Of a stretch of 64,000 nucleotides of DNA, positions 23,263 to 32,754 are shown in pieces. The DNA lies in the NCBI GenBank assembly GCA_964591275.1, contig CAZQAE010000001.1, positions 1 to 64,000 of the forward strand, in the 5' to 3' direction. Within the stretch, counting starts at the first letter, position 1, and every line of letters begins with the position of its first letter. Below the pieces are notes generated by a model. It was not told the DNA's origin. It saw only the letters and a list, made by a program, of their open reading frames with translations, and ran no database searches. The translations under genes and the position numbers were made by a program. This stretch comes from G963674685 sp964591275 (GTDB lineage Bacteria; Lernaellota; Lernaellaia; JACKCT01).

Positions 23263-23368
23263 AATCCTTCCCATTAACACGCATAACACATGGGAATCAG
23301 AGTTTGGGGCTTTAGGGTCTGCGGTTATCGCTTTTTGCTCATAGCTTAAACGGATTAAAGGTGCGCTG

Positions 23369-24202
23369 ATGGACAGAAAAAAAATTATTGCTGGCGTCGT
23401 CCTCGGGCCGGTTTTCCTGGCGCTTATTATATTCGGGACCCCCCTTCTTATTTTGGCTTTTGTGTTGCCCCTTGCTGCGGGACTTGGCTCTTATGAATTG
23501 TCTAAGCTTATCTTTCCGGACGGCAGGATTGCCCACCGGATTTTGCTGATTGCGCTGTCCCTCTTCTTTTGTCTGGCTGCGCAAAGCGGCGAGGAGCAGA
23601 TGGCGCTGCTGGCGCTGTGCGCGGGAGGCATTCTGGTCCTGTCGGCGCTGCTGTTTATTGAAAAGGATCTGGGGGCGGTTATGCCCCTCGCTTCGAAAAT
23701 TGTGTTCGGCGCCTTTTACGTGGGAATGTTTTCCGGCCTCGTCGTCGCGCTAAAGCGTTACGAGGTCGCATTGGACGGCACATATCTCACTGTCATGCTC
23801 TTCACCCTGACATGGAGCGGCGATAGCGGCGCATATTTTGCCGGAAAGATGAAAGGCAAACACAAGCTTTGGCCGCGCGTCAGCGCAGGGAAAACCTGGG
23901 AAGGTCTGGTCGGTGGTTTTTTGTCCACTGTCCTGATCGCCCTTTTCATATCCGCGATTTCCAGCATCTGGACGGTGACCGACGCTTTGGTGCTTAGCGT
24001 CGCCGTCGGGGTGTTCGGTCCCATCGGCGATCTGGTGGTATCGGCGGCCAAGCGCGGCGCCGGCGTCAAGGATTCCGGAATTTTTATGCCCGGTCATGGC
24101 GGCGTTCTCGACAGGATCGATTCCGTCTTATTCACGGCGCCGATCATCTACTTCTATGCTGTTATGGTCGGACCGATCCGGTTGGCGGGATTAGCATTAT
24201 GA
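23369..24202 (+). CDS. cdsA: Phosphatidate cytidylyltransferase
   Basis: 277 residues with about eight membrane helices. It makes CDP-diacylglycerol for phospholipid synthesis. The signature is GDLVVSAAKRGAGVKDSGIFMPGHGGVLDRIDS near the C-terminus, typical of the CTP transferase family, preceded by GKTWEGLVGG. The CDP-diacylglycerol product is the substrate of the PssA encoded at 28125. The stop codon overlaps the dxr start (ATGA). Confidence 0.96.
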   Translation: MDRKKIIAGVVLGPVFLALIIFGTPLLILAFVLPLAAGLGSYELSKLIFPDGRIAHRILLIALSLFFCLAAQSGEEQMALLALCAGGILVLSALLFIEKDLGAVMPLASKIVFGAFYVGMFSGLVVALKRYEVALDGTYLTVMLFTLTWSGDSGAYFAGKMKGKHKLWPRVSAGKTWEGLVGGFLSTVLIALFISAISSIWTVTDALVLSVAVGVFGPIGDLVVSAAKRGAGVKDSGIFMPGHGGVLDRIDSVLFTAPIIYFYAVMVGPIRLAGLAL

Positions 24203-25365
24203 AAGCCGTCACAGTTCTGGGAAGCACCGGCTCCATCGGGGTCAATGTCCTGGATATTATCCAGGAGCATCCGGATCGTTACAGGATTCTTGGTCTGGCG
24301 GCGGGTTTCAACGCGAAACTGGCAGCCGCGCAGGTTCGCCAATTTGCCCCATCCATTGTGAGTATGGCGACCGAGGACAAGGCCCGGGAATTGGCGGATC
24401 TGCTGCCGGGCGACCAATGCCGCATCGTTTTCGGCGAAGCGGGGATATGCGAGACCGCGACAACGCGGGGCGCCGACCTGGTTGTTTCCGGCGTGGTCGG
24501 GGCGGCGGGATTGCCGCCGACTTGGGCTGCCGTGGATTCGGGCGTGAACGTCGCGCTGGCCAACAAGGAAACGCTGGTGATGGCCGGTCCGCTCATTCTC
24601 GATCTTGTCCATCGACGCAAGGTGTCGCTTTTCCCGGTGGATTCGGAGCATTCGGCCATTTTTCAAAGTCTTGTGGGTCACAACCGATGCGATGTTGAAA
24701 AGATCATCCTCACCGCATCCGGCGGTCCTTTTCGAGACAGGAATCCCGATTCATTTGACTCCATCACGCTTGATGAGGCCATGGCCCATCCCACCTGGAA
24801 TATGGGGCCCAAAATCACCATCGATTCGGCCACGCTGATGAATAAAGGGCTTGAGGTCATAGAGGCGCGGTGGCTTTTCGATGCGCCGCCGGAAAAAATC
24901 GACGTCGTCATCCACCCGGAGTCCATCATCCATTCCATGGTGGAGTTTCATGACGGGCAGGTTATCGCGCAATTGGGAACGCCGGACATGCGTGGCCCCA
25001 TTGCTTATGCACTTTCCTATCCGGAAAGGCTGCCGGGCATCATGCCGAAGCTTGATTTGACTGCGGTTGGGCGCTTAAACTTCCACCAGGTGGACCGTGG
25101 TGCGTTCCCATGCCTGGATCTGGCCTACAAAGCTCTGGAGATGGCGCCGGACGCCCCGGCTGTTCTCAATGGAGCGAACGAAGTGGCCGTGGCGGCTTTT
25201 CTGGACGGAAAAATCCGTTTCACGCAGATCGCCCGGATTGTCGGGGAAACTCTTGAAACCGAATCGGGTCATTCGATGTCCAATCTTGACGAGGTGATGG
25301 AAGCTGACGCGCGAGCCTGCGCCAAGGCTCGGCAACTTGTATCGGAAATAAATCAACGAGGATAA
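24199..25365 (+). CDS. dxr: 1-deoxy-D-xylulose 5-phosphate reductoisomerase
   Basis: 388 residues. It makes 2-C-methyl-D-erythritol 4-phosphate with NADPH, the committed step of the MEP isoprenoid pathway. The NADPH site is VLGSTGSIG at the N-terminus; NKETLVMAG, PVDSEHSAIFQ, ASGGPF, HPTWNMGPKITIDSATLMNKG form the catalytic and metal-binding core. The pathway's output feeds UppS in the same operon. The start overlaps cdsA by 4 bases. Confidence 0.97.
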   Translation: MKAVTVLGSTGSIGVNVLDIIQEHPDRYRILGLAAGFNAKLAAAQVRQFAPSIVSMATEDKARELADLLPGDQCRIVFGEAGICETATTRGADLVVSGVVGAAGLPPTWAAVDSGVNVALANKETLVMAGPLILDLVHRRKVSLFPVDSEHSAIFQSLVGHNRCDVEKIILTASGGPFRDRNPDSFDSITLDEAMAHPTWNMGPKITIDSATLMNKGLEVIEARWLFDAPPEKIDVVIHPESIIHSMVEFHDGQVIAQLGTPDMRGPIAYALSYPERLPGIMPKLDLTAVGRLNFHQVDRGAFPCLDLAYKALEMAPDAPAVLNGANEVAVAAFLDGKIRFTQIARIVGETLETESGHSMSNLDEVMEADARACAKARQLVSEINQRG

Positions 25366-25371
25366 TTATTC

Positions 25372-27051
25372 ATGCCCTCATTTATCCATGACGGATTTTA
25401 CTTCGTTATCGTGATTTCCATCGTGGTTATTATCCACGAGTTCGGCCATTTTCTTCTCGCGAGGCTTTGCGGAGTCCGCGTGGAAGCTTTCTCACTGTTT
25501 TTTGGCCGTGCCATTCTTAAATGGAAGCGTGGAGACACGGAATGGCGCCTGGGGGTCATACCCATCGGGGGCTACGTCAAGATGCTGGGGCAGTCCGACA
25601 TGGACGCCGTCGAAACGGAAAATATCGATGAGGATGTTCGCGAGGTGTCTTTCGCGCACAAACCCTTATGGGCCAAGGCATTGATTGTCGCCGCCGGTCC
25701 TGCGAGCAACCTGCTTTTAGCCTTCGTGATATTCTCCCTTCTTTTTTTCGCGGGTTATCCAACGCCTACGACCCTTCTGGGATCGGTGGACAAAGACGGC
25801 GCCGCCTGGGCCGCGGGAATTCGCCCTGGAGATCGTATCGTCGCCATCGACGGCAAGGAAGTCTGGCGCTGGGATGATATGGCCGAGATCATCGGCGACA
25901 ATCCCGAAACACCCATGACCTTTTCCGTTGAGCGTGGTCAGGATCGATTGGAGACATCCGTTACGCCCCGGATGAGCCGTATCAAGAACATTTTTCAATT
26001 CGATGCCGACGCCGGAGTGATCGGCGTCAGCCTGGATGGCTATCTGCCCATTGCCGGCGTTAGCGATCCCACTGGCTCCGCCGCTGTGGCGGGGCTGAGA
26101 ACAGGGGATCTGATCAAGAAAGTGAGCGGCGTCGAGATTCACTATTTTAGCGATGTCGAGCGCGTTCTTTCCGGGTCCGAGGGGCCCATTGAATTTGAGA
26201 TCGAACGGGGCGGACTGGTCCTGGATGAACAAAAGCGTGATCCGCAGGAGATGAGCTTTGTCCTGACATCGCCCGTGCCTGTGAATACATCGGCTGACAT
26301 TGGCCTGGAACGCGCTGATTTGTACGTTCACCAGGTCGTCGAGGACAATCCGGCGCAGATGGCGGGATTGTTAAACGGCGACCGCCTCTTCAAGATCAAC
26401 GGGCAAGTCCTCAAGGATTGGCGTGCGTTTACCGAATGGGCCAGATCGAATCCGGGAAAGGAACTGAGCATATCGGTTCTTCGCGAGGGTCGGGAGATGA
26501 GTTTTGCCCTAACGCCCAAGCCGGTGATGGAAAAGAACATGCTCGGCGAGGAGGAGGAAATCGGTCGCGTGGGAGTCTACCCCTGGCTGAGTTTTTCCAT
26601 GCCGGAGATCAAAAAGGAGAAATATCTCAATCCTGTAAAAGCTTTTTCTCGCGGCATGGATACCTCGGTCAAGTGGACGGTTTTGACGATCAAGGGATTT
26701 TTCTATCTGTTTACCGGCGATGTTTCCGTGAAAACTTTGGGTGGTCCCATAATGATCGCGAACCTTGCCGGCAAAAGCGCCAGCGGCGGGTATTTCTCCT
26801 TTTTCATGTTCGTGGCGATCATCAGTTTGAATTTGGCGATCATCAATTTCCTGCCGATTCCCGTCCTGGACGGCGGGCATCTTATGATCTTCGGCATCGA
26901 GGGAATCATCAGGCGTCCCATATCCGCGACCGGTATGCAGTTCGTTATGAAAATCGGTCTGTTCATCGTGGGAATTCTCGTTGTTGCGACATTCTACAAC
27001 GACATCTCAAGGCTTGTCTTTCCGGGATTACGTTCCCTTTTCGGATTATAG
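25372..27051 (+). CDS. rseP: RseP-type site-2 zinc metalloprotease with three PDZ domains
   Basis: 559 residues, about 100 longer than E. coli RseP. The zinc site HEFGH is at residues 22-26 in the first helix, and the third-ligand motif NFLPIPVLDGGHL is near the C-terminus. Between them three PDZ-like domains can be read: about 135-195 (AAWAAGIRPGDRIVAIDG), 220-285 (AAVAGLRTGDLIKKVSG) and 315-385 (AQMAGLLNGDRLFKING). E. coli RseP has two. It cleaves anti-sigma factors and signal peptides inside the membrane. It lies in its usual place after dxr. Confidence 0.93.
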   Translation: MPSFIHDGFYFVIVISIVVIIHEFGHFLLARLCGVRVEAFSLFFGRAILKWKRGDTEWRLGVIPIGGYVKMLGQSDMDAVETENIDEDVREVSFAHKPLWAKALIVAAGPASNLLLAFVIFSLLFFAGYPTPTTLLGSVDKDGAAWAAGIRPGDRIVAIDGKEVWRWDDMAEIIGDNPETPMTFSVERGQDRLETSVTPRMSRIKNIFQFDADAGVIGVSLDGYLPIAGVSDPTGSAAVAGLRTGDLIKKVSGVEIHYFSDVERVLSGSEGPIEFEIERGGLVLDEQKRDPQEMSFVLTSPVPVNTSADIGLERADLYVHQVVEDNPAQMAGLLNGDRLFKINGQVLKDWRAFTEWARSNPGKELSISVLREGREMSFALTPKPVMEKNMLGEEEEIGRVGVYPWLSFSMPEIKKEKYLNPVKAFSRGMDTSVKWTVLTIKGFFYLFTGDVSVKTLGGPIMIANLAGKSASGGYFSFFMFVAIISLNLAIINFLPIPVLDGGHLMIFGIEGIIRRPISATGMQFVMKIGLFIVGILVVATFYNDISRLVFPGLRSLFGL

Positions 27052-27067
27052 AAATGATACGCCGCCC

Positions 27068-27763
27068 ATGATCGTTCTGGCTATCGATACATCGTCTCCG
27101 CTGGGATCGGTTGCTTTCGTCAAAGACGGGCGATTGCTGGCGGAAATGAGCTTCGGTTTAAAAAGCCATCATTCCACGCATGTGCTGCCCGCGATCGAGG
27201 CGCTCGGCGAAAAGGCGGGGATAGGAATTGAGGCGGTCGATTTGTTCGCGTGCGCGAAAGGCCCCGGATCATTTACGGGCCTGAGGATTGGGATTGCCAC
27301 CTGCATGGGCCTGGCCACGGGAAGCGGCAAAGCGATCGTCGGTGTCTCAACTCTTGAGGCTGTGGCCTATCCCTATTTGCAGTCGGACCTGCCGGTGGCC
27401 TCGGTTTTGGATGCGCGAAAGGGGCAGGTCTATTTTCAGTTGTTTGAAATCGAAAAGACGGACTCGATCAAAATTTTGAGCGACGCGGTTTCCGTTGATC
27501 CCGCCAAGCTCGCATCAAGTCTATCAAAACGGAGCATTGTCGTGGGCGACGGCGTCGATCTATACCGCGATCTTCTAAAAAATTCGTGCGGCGCCAAAGC
27601 GCTTTTTCCGCCGCCCGGATTGTGCTATCATCGCGCACACGTCGTTGGAATCATTGGAGAATTAAAGTATCGAAATTTTGGAAGCGACCAGCGTATAGAA
27701 CCTTTTTATGTTCGCGCCTCGGATGCGGAAATCAATTTGGAGTTTAAAAAAATTGAACGATAA
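27068..27763 (+). CDS. tsaB: tRNA threonylcarbamoyl adenosine modification protein TsaB
   Basis: 231 residues from ATG 27068. TsaB is the ASKHA-fold partner of TsaD and is required for t6A37 synthesis with TsaE and TsaC. Motifs are ILAIDTSS-like VLAIDTSSPLGSVAFV, HSTHVLPAIEAL and KGPGSFTGLRIGIATCMGLA. The ATG is 17 bases after the rseP stop; no strong ribosome site is evident. TsaD is encoded at 55023, and the downstream modifier TrmO at 7862. Confidence 0.93.
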   Translation: MIVLAIDTSSPLGSVAFVKDGRLLAEMSFGLKSHHSTHVLPAIEALGEKAGIGIEAVDLFACAKGPGSFTGLRIGIATCMGLATGSGKAIVGVSTLEAVAYPYLQSDLPVASVLDARKGQVYFQLFEIEKTDSIKILSDAVSVDPAKLASSLSKRSIVVGDGVDLYRDLLKNSCGAKALFPPPGLCYHRAHVVGIIGELKYRNFGSDQRIEPFYVRASDAEINLEFKKIER

Positions 27764-27788
27764 CGAGCTGCCTGCCTGAGGAAGAAAT

Positions 27789-28046
27789 ATGGGAAATGGC
27801 GACAAATTCCTGGAAAAGCTGATAAAAGAAAATGAGGAACTGGCGCAATTGGTCAAGGAACACCGTTCGCTCGATCAGAAAATCGCCAAAATCGAGAAGC
27901 GTAATAACCTGACTATGACGGATGAAATGGCTAGGCGATCGTTGAAAAAGAAGAAACTTTCCGATCGCGACAGGATCGCGGCGATTCTTAGCGACTACAG
28001 AAAAAAAATCTTCGACCAGGCGCTGAGTTTGTCGGGAAGCAATTGA
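27789..28046 (+). CDS. DUF465/YdcH-like small coiled-coil protein
   Basis: 85 residues, mostly charged helix. The pattern LAQLVKEHRSLDQKIAKIEKR, followed by a short loop and LKKKKLSDRDRIAAILSDY, matches the YdcH/DUF465 family (hairpin of two helices), found widely in proteobacteria and of unknown function. The start has GAGGAAG upstream. It follows tsaB by 25 bases and could be in the same transcript. Confidence 0.78.
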   Translation: MGNGDKFLEKLIKENEELAQLVKEHRSLDQKIAKIEKRNNLTMTDEMARRSLKKKKLSDRDRIAAILSDYRKKIFDQALSLSGSN

Positions 28047-28124
28047 GATAATAGCTTTTAATTTTATCTGGCTTAATCAAGTTTTGGGCCTTTAGGAAAG
28101 CGTTCATTTACGGGAGTCGCGTTT

Positions 28125-28952
28125 ATGCAAAAAGACGGAAAAATCCTTGAAAATAATCGAATACTGCGTCGCATGAGGAGTATGCGCTCGGCAAAGCCCG
28201 GTTCCGAGGGCATGCGCAAAGGCTTTTACCTGTTCCCAAACCTTCTGACCTCCGCATCGCTTCTTTTGGGTTTTTACGCCATTTCGGCTTCATTTGCCGG
28301 CGACTTCAACAAAGCGGCGTGGGCCATATTTATCGCTGCATTCTTCGACGGCATCGACGGTCGCGTCGCGCGCCTGACGAACAGCACCTCGGACTTCGGG
28401 GCGCAGTATGACTCCTTGTCGGACCTTGTCAGTTTCGGAATCGCCCCCGCGTTCCTCATGCTCAATTTCGCTTTAGCCCATAGCTTCAGGCCGCGAATCG
28501 GGTGGATGATCGCTTTTCTGTACGTTGTCTGCGCAGCGCTTCGACTGGCGCGTTATAATATTCATCCCACCTCGCACAAACGGTATTTTGAGGGACTGCC
28601 AGTTCCTGCAGCGGCCCTGGCCCTGGTCTTCACCGTTATCTTTTCGCATTACGTCGGTTTTGTTGTGGAACCGGATATGATTTCGACGATGCCGAACCTG
28701 CTGATGTTTTCGACGCTGATTATGGCGTCTTTCATGGTAAGCACCTTCCCGTATTACGGTTTCAAGGACATTAATTTGTTCAAGCGCCACAAATTCAGCA
28801 CATTGCTGCTTTTCGTTTTTGTACTGGTCGTCATTTTCCAAGAGCCGGAATTTATGCTTTTCGTTATTTTCAACAGTTTCGCCTTCTCCGGTCCGGTTGT
28901 GTGGTTCTTTAAACGGGGGCAAAAGAATGAAGGCGCTAGCGAAGCGGCGTAG
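28125..28952 (+). CDS. pssA: CDP-diacylglycerol-serine O-phosphatidyltransferase
   Basis: 275 residues with about seven membrane helices. It joins serine to CDP-diacylglycerol to make phosphatidylserine, the precursor of phosphatidylethanolamine. The CDP-alcohol phosphatidyltransferase signature, D-G-x2-D-G-R-x-A-R-x8-G-x3-D-x3-D, is seen as DGIDGRVARLTNSTSDFG then YDSLSDLVSFG near residues 82-110. A polar N-terminus of 27 residues precedes the first helix; an internal ATG before RKGFYLF is a possible alternative start. Confidence 0.92.
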   Translation: MQKDGKILENNRILRRMRSMRSAKPGSEGMRKGFYLFPNLLTSASLLLGFYAISASFAGDFNKAAWAIFIAAFFDGIDGRVARLTNSTSDFGAQYDSLSDLVSFGIAPAFLMLNFALAHSFRPRIGWMIAFLYVVCAALRLARYNIHPTSHKRYFEGLPVPAAALALVFTVIFSHYVGFVVEPDMISTMPNLLMFSTLIMASFMVSTFPYYGFKDINLFKRHKFSTLLLFVFVLVVIFQEPEFMLFVIFNSFAFSGPVVWFFKRGQKNEGASEAA

Positions 28953-29039
28953 CGGCATTTATGGCGTTCGTTTTTAACCGGGCGGCGATTGCGCGTGTCG
29001 TAGCGATAAGATCGGCGGCGCTTTTTCAAAGGAGTATTG

Positions 29040-30059
29040 ATGAGTAGCGAGTTTTCGGTCGCGGTTGTCGGCGCAACGGGAGCGGTCGGACAGCAGATAA
29101 TCAAGCAACTTGAAGAGCGGAATTTTCCTGTTGGAAATTTGCATCTTTTGGCGTCGTCACGCTCACGGGGCAAGAAGATCGAGTTCAAAGGAAAGCGTCT
29201 TGTTGTCGAGGAACTGGATGAAAACAGTTTCCAGGGCGTTCAGATCGCTTTTTTTTGCGCGGGAGGAAAGTTCAGCGAGAAGTACGCGCCCATCGCCGTG
29301 GAGGCGGGCGCCGTATGCGTGGACAAATCCAGCGCCTTTCGCATGGACCCGGATGTTCCGCTGGTTATCCCGGAAGTGAATCCCGACGCTCTTTGCGACT
29401 ATAAAAAAACGGGCATCATAGCCAGCCCCAACTGTTCGACGATACAGATGGTTCTCGTACTGGCGCCGCTGCACGCTCTGGTTCCCATTAGGCGCGTTGT
29501 TGTTTCGACCTACCAATCGGTCAGCGGCGCCGGCGCGCCGGCCATGGAAGAACTGGCCCGGCAGACCATCGCCATCTTCAACGCCGCCGAGCACAAACCC
29601 GAGGTTTTCGATCATCAGATCGCCTTCAACTGCATTCCGCACATTGACGCTTTTATGGCCAATGCCTATACGCGTGAAGAGATGAAAATGGTGCACGAAA
29701 CACGAAAGGTTATGGGAGAGCCGTCACTGCGCATCACGGCCACGGCGGTTCGCGTCCCCGTCTTTTCATGTCATTCAGAGTCTATCAATATTGAATTTGA
29801 AGGTGCGATGTCCGCTGATCAGGCTCGCAGGATACTTTCCGATGCGCCGGGCGTGGCGGTCTGCGACGATCCCATCAACAGCGAATATCCCATGAACGTT
29901 ATGGCGACGGAAAAAGACGACACATTCGTCGGGCGCATTCGTGCCGATGAAACAGTGGAAAACGGCCTGAACTTGTGGTGCGTGAGCGATAATCTGCGTA
30001 AAGGCGCCGCGACGAACGCCGTGCAGATCGCGGAATTGTTGGCGCAGGAATATCTTTAG
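29040..30059 (+). CDS. asd: Aspartate-semialdehyde dehydrogenase
   Basis: 339 residues from ATG 29040, which has AAAGGAG upstream. It reduces aspartyl phosphate to aspartate semialdehyde, feeding lysine/diaminopimelate, threonine and methionine synthesis. The NADP motif VVGATGAVGQQI is at the N-terminus; the catalytic Cys lies in SPNCSTIQM near residue 130; RVPVFSCHSESI and the His near 235 belong to the active site. It is a monocistronic-looking gene with 80 bases before it. Confidence 0.97.
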   Translation: MSSEFSVAVVGATGAVGQQIIKQLEERNFPVGNLHLLASSRSRGKKIEFKGKRLVVEELDENSFQGVQIAFFCAGGKFSEKYAPIAVEAGAVCVDKSSAFRMDPDVPLVIPEVNPDALCDYKKTGIIASPNCSTIQMVLVLAPLHALVPIRRVVVSTYQSVSGAGAPAMEELARQTIAIFNAAEHKPEVFDHQIAFNCIPHIDAFMANAYTREEMKMVHETRKVMGEPSLRITATAVRVPVFSCHSESINIEFEGAMSADQARRILSDAPGVAVCDDPINSEYPMNVMATEKDDTFVGRIRADETVENGLNLWCVSDNLRKGAATNAVQIAELLAQEYL

Positions 30060-30160
30060 ACAGATAGGAGCCGGCTCGCACGGCCCGCGCATTCTTGACG
30101 CTGATTTTGAATGCCGATATAAACCCAAACTGGAAAGCTTTGGAAAACGAAAAGGTTCAC

Positions 30161-31963
30161 ATGGTTATTAAAAGCAAATTAACATTTATCGTCATGCTTT
30201 TGTCGCTTATGGTTCCGCTCGGAGCTAGCGCCGACATTACCGTCAGTATTACAGCCGTCCTTCCGCTGGATGGGATTATCGCTGAAGGTGAATCGGCGAC
30301 GATTTATTGGAAGATCGAACCGGGAACGGCTTCCGGTGATTATGACGTGGTGATAGGCGGCGACGGAACCTCCGACAGCGGCGACCCCATCACATCTTCC
30401 GACGGCAGCGGGACTTTCAACGGAACGACTTCAGGCTCATCCACCGTTTCGGCCGCCAACGATTTGGACGGCGACGGCGAATACGTGGTGTACGTGATTG
30501 CCGTGGACAGCGATGACACTGAAAATTACGGCTCCGCCAGCACGACGGTCCGACTCGATTCGCCGCCGGAGATGGTCAACGGTCTGGCCGCGCAGGGCGG
30601 CGACGGGAGAATTTTCCTGAGTTGGGACGAGCACAATGACGACGACATCATCAATTACCTGGTCTATTACGATACCGATTCGGGGTCGACAACCAGCGAC
30701 TTTCTCGGTGTGGATAGCGATCTTGGTACAAGCCCCGTAAATGTCGGCGACACCACGGAAGTGATTTTGTCCGGAATGGAAAACGGCGCAAAATACTATA
30801 TGCGCGTTACGGTCACCGATGAGACGGGAACGGAAAGCCCGCTTTCGGCGGAAGTATCGGCTACGCCCGTGGAAACCCTGGGATTGGCCGACGCCAAGGA
30901 CGATACCGAGGGTTGCTTTATCGCCACCGCCGCTTACGGCTCGTATGAGCATCGCTATGTCAAGGTTCTCAGAGACTTTCGCGATCAAGTCCTTTTGACT
31001 ACGAAACCGGGGCGATCCATTGTGGATACGTATTACAAATACAGCCCTTCCATTGCCGCTCAGATCGCCGAATCGCCCTTTATGAGAAGCATTGTTCGAG
31101 CATTCATCACGCCGCTGACGGCCTACGCAATAATCTCCATGTCTCCGGCGTGGTCCCTTCAAAGCGCATTGCTTCTGGCCGCCGCCGCCTTTTTCATGCT
31201 GGCTTACTTTCGCGTGCGTAGGGCGCAGACCATACTGCAAAGGACTGCCGTCGATTCGTCCCGGGAAAGGCGCGGTCGCATGAGCCGGTTTATCGCACCG
31301 TTATTGATTCTTGCGCTGGTGGGCTTGTCTGGCTCCAGGGCTTTTGCCCAGGAACCGCCCCAAAACGATCCTCATTGGCTGGAGTCGCCGCGTCGCTTCA
31401 CAACGGGCTTTGATGTGGGGATGATCTTTCCCTCGGACGAAGACTTTCAGGACATTTACGGCAAGAAAGGCGACGCTATATACACTCTCAGGGCTGGCTG
31501 GCGCATCTTCCATGAACTGGAGATCAACGCCGGGCTGTCCTACGCCTGGTTCGAGGGCCGTGGTCTTTCGGCCAGTGGAGATAAAACGCACGAGAAGTTT
31601 AAAATTCATATGGCTCCTGCGGAATTGGGTCTTGTCTATCGATTCGCTTTTGTGCCGGATCAGGTTCTTGTGCCCTACGTGGGAGCGATGGGATTATACG
31701 GATATTGGTTTGAAGAGAAGCTGGATTCTTCTTGTAAAAATCGGGGACTGAACGCCGGCGTCGGAGCGCAGGCCGGATTGATGATCCTTTTAGACAACGC
31801 CGACAAGCGCTCCGCCGGGCGGCTGGAATCCAAATGGGGCATCAACAACACGTACCTCTGCTATCATTTCCGGTACTACCAGCTCGACGACTTCAAGGAT
31901 TCCGATGAGATTGTCGATTTGTCCTCTCAGATACACACTGCGGGAATTTTGTTTCAGTTTTAA
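30161..31963 (+). CDS. FN3 and CFI-box domain protein fused to an outer-membrane beta-barrel-like domain
   Basis: 600 residues from ATG 30161, chosen because AAAAGG lies upstream and a signal peptide (to about residue 24, GASA) follows. Residues about 140-245 form a fibronectin type III domain (SPPEMVNGLAAQGGDG, then FLSWDEH). Next is a CFI-box: GCFIATAAYGSYEHRYVKVL, LRDFRD and a hydrophobic helix. The region then contains a second signal-peptide-like segment (from Met at 31280, ending SRAFA before QEPP), and an outer-membrane-type beta-barrel domain of about 200 residues. The barrel part could be a separately translated protein, since GGGAAAGG precedes that internal ATG. Known CFI-box proteins normally end after their helix. 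Confidence 0.75.
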   Translation: MVIKSKLTFIVMLLSLMVPLGASADITVSITAVLPLDGIIAEGESATIYWKIEPGTASGDYDVVIGGDGTSDSGDPITSSDGSGTFNGTTSGSSTVSAANDLDGDGEYVVYVIAVDSDDTENYGSASTTVRLDSPPEMVNGLAAQGGDGRIFLSWDEHNDDDIINYLVYYDTDSGSTTSDFLGVDSDLGTSPVNVGDTTEVILSGMENGAKYYMRVTVTDETGTESPLSAEVSATPVETLGLADAKDDTEGCFIATAAYGSYEHRYVKVLRDFRDQVLLTTKPGRSIVDTYYKYSPSIAAQIAESPFMRSIVRAFITPLTAYAIISMSPAWSLQSALLLAAAAFFMLAYFRVRRAQTILQRTAVDSSRERRGRMSRFIAPLLILALVGLSGSRAFAQEPPQNDPHWLESPRRFTTGFDVGMIFPSDEDFQDIYGKKGDAIYTLRAGWRIFHELEINAGLSYAWFEGRGLSASGDKTHEKFKIHMAPAELGLVYRFAFVPDQVLVPYVGAMGLYGYWFEEKLDSSCKNRGLNAGVGAQAGLMILLDNADKRSAGRLESKWGINNTYLCYHFRYYQLDDFKDSDEIVDLSSQIHTAGILFQF

Positions 31964-31990
31964 GTGCCCGCCGCAACATTCAAGGCACTT
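31962..31990 (+). terminator. Weak candidate terminator after the CFI-box gene
   Basis: Arms AAGTGCC and GGCACTT with a 15-base loop, followed by four T. The loop is long and the T run short. It ends 11 bases before the truA start. Confidence 0.3.
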
Positions 31991-32001
31991 TTGGCTCGAA
32001 A

Positions 32002-32754
32002 ATGCCTAATTATCTTGTCATATTGACCTTTGACGGTAGCGATTTCCACGGCTGGCAGACCCAGCCGGAATTACGGACCGTGCAGGAGACCTGTGAGCAG
32101 GCTGTTGCGACGCTCTTTGAACCTGGGATAAACGTTACTGCGGCGGGACGAACCGACGCCGGAGTACACGCAATAGGAATGCCCGCGAATTTCAAGACGA
32201 TAAAAATGCGGGAGCCGCACGTTGTGAAAAGGGCGCTCAACGGCCTTTTGGCCAGAGATGTGCGTGTGACCGATTGCCGAATTGTTCCCGATGATTTCTC
32301 GGCGCGATTCAAGGCCAGAAGCCGCGCTTATCGCTATCTCATGGAAACGGCTTTTGTAGCGGATCCGCTCACGAGACGCTACGCATGGCAGGCGCCTGTT
32401 GAGTTGCACCTGGAAAGCATGCAAGGCGCTCTCGCCGATCTCGTCGGGGAGCATGACTTTTCGTCGTTTCGCGCATCGGATTGCGCCTCGATATCCCCCG
32501 TCAGGCGGATGTTGAGCGCGCGGATGACTGAGCTTGGCGACGGTAAAGTCGAATTGTTCTTCGAAGCCACGGGTTTTCTCAAGCACATGGTGCGTTCCAT
32601 CGTCGGTACGCTCGTTGAAATTGGAAAAGGTGATCGCCCGCCCGAGGATATGCGGGAGCTTTTGGCGCATCCTGATCGCTCCAGCGTGGGGCGCACGGCG
32701 CCGCCGCAGGGCCTGTTTTTTATTTATGCCCGATACCCGGAGAGTTTAGAATGA
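32002..32754 (+). CDS. truA: tRNA pseudouridine synthase A
   Basis: 250 residues, normal length. It isomerises uridines 38-40 of the tRNA anticodon arm. The catalytic Asp is in AAGRTDAGVHA near residue 54; VKRALNGLLARDVRV, SRAYRYLM and LKHMVRSIVGTLVEIGKG are conserved blocks of the family. The stop codon overlaps the start of the next gene (ATGA), so the pair is translationally coupled. Confidence 0.95.
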   Translation: MPNYLVILTFDGSDFHGWQTQPELRTVQETCEQAVATLFEPGINVTAAGRTDAGVHAIGMPANFKTIKMREPHVVKRALNGLLARDVRVTDCRIVPDDFSARFKARSRAYRYLMETAFVADPLTRRYAWQAPVELHLESMQGALADLVGEHDFSSFRASDCASISPVRRMLSARMTELGDGKVELFFEATGFLKHMVRSIVGTLVEIGKGDRPPEDMRELLAHPDRSSVGRTAPPQGLFFIYARYPESLE

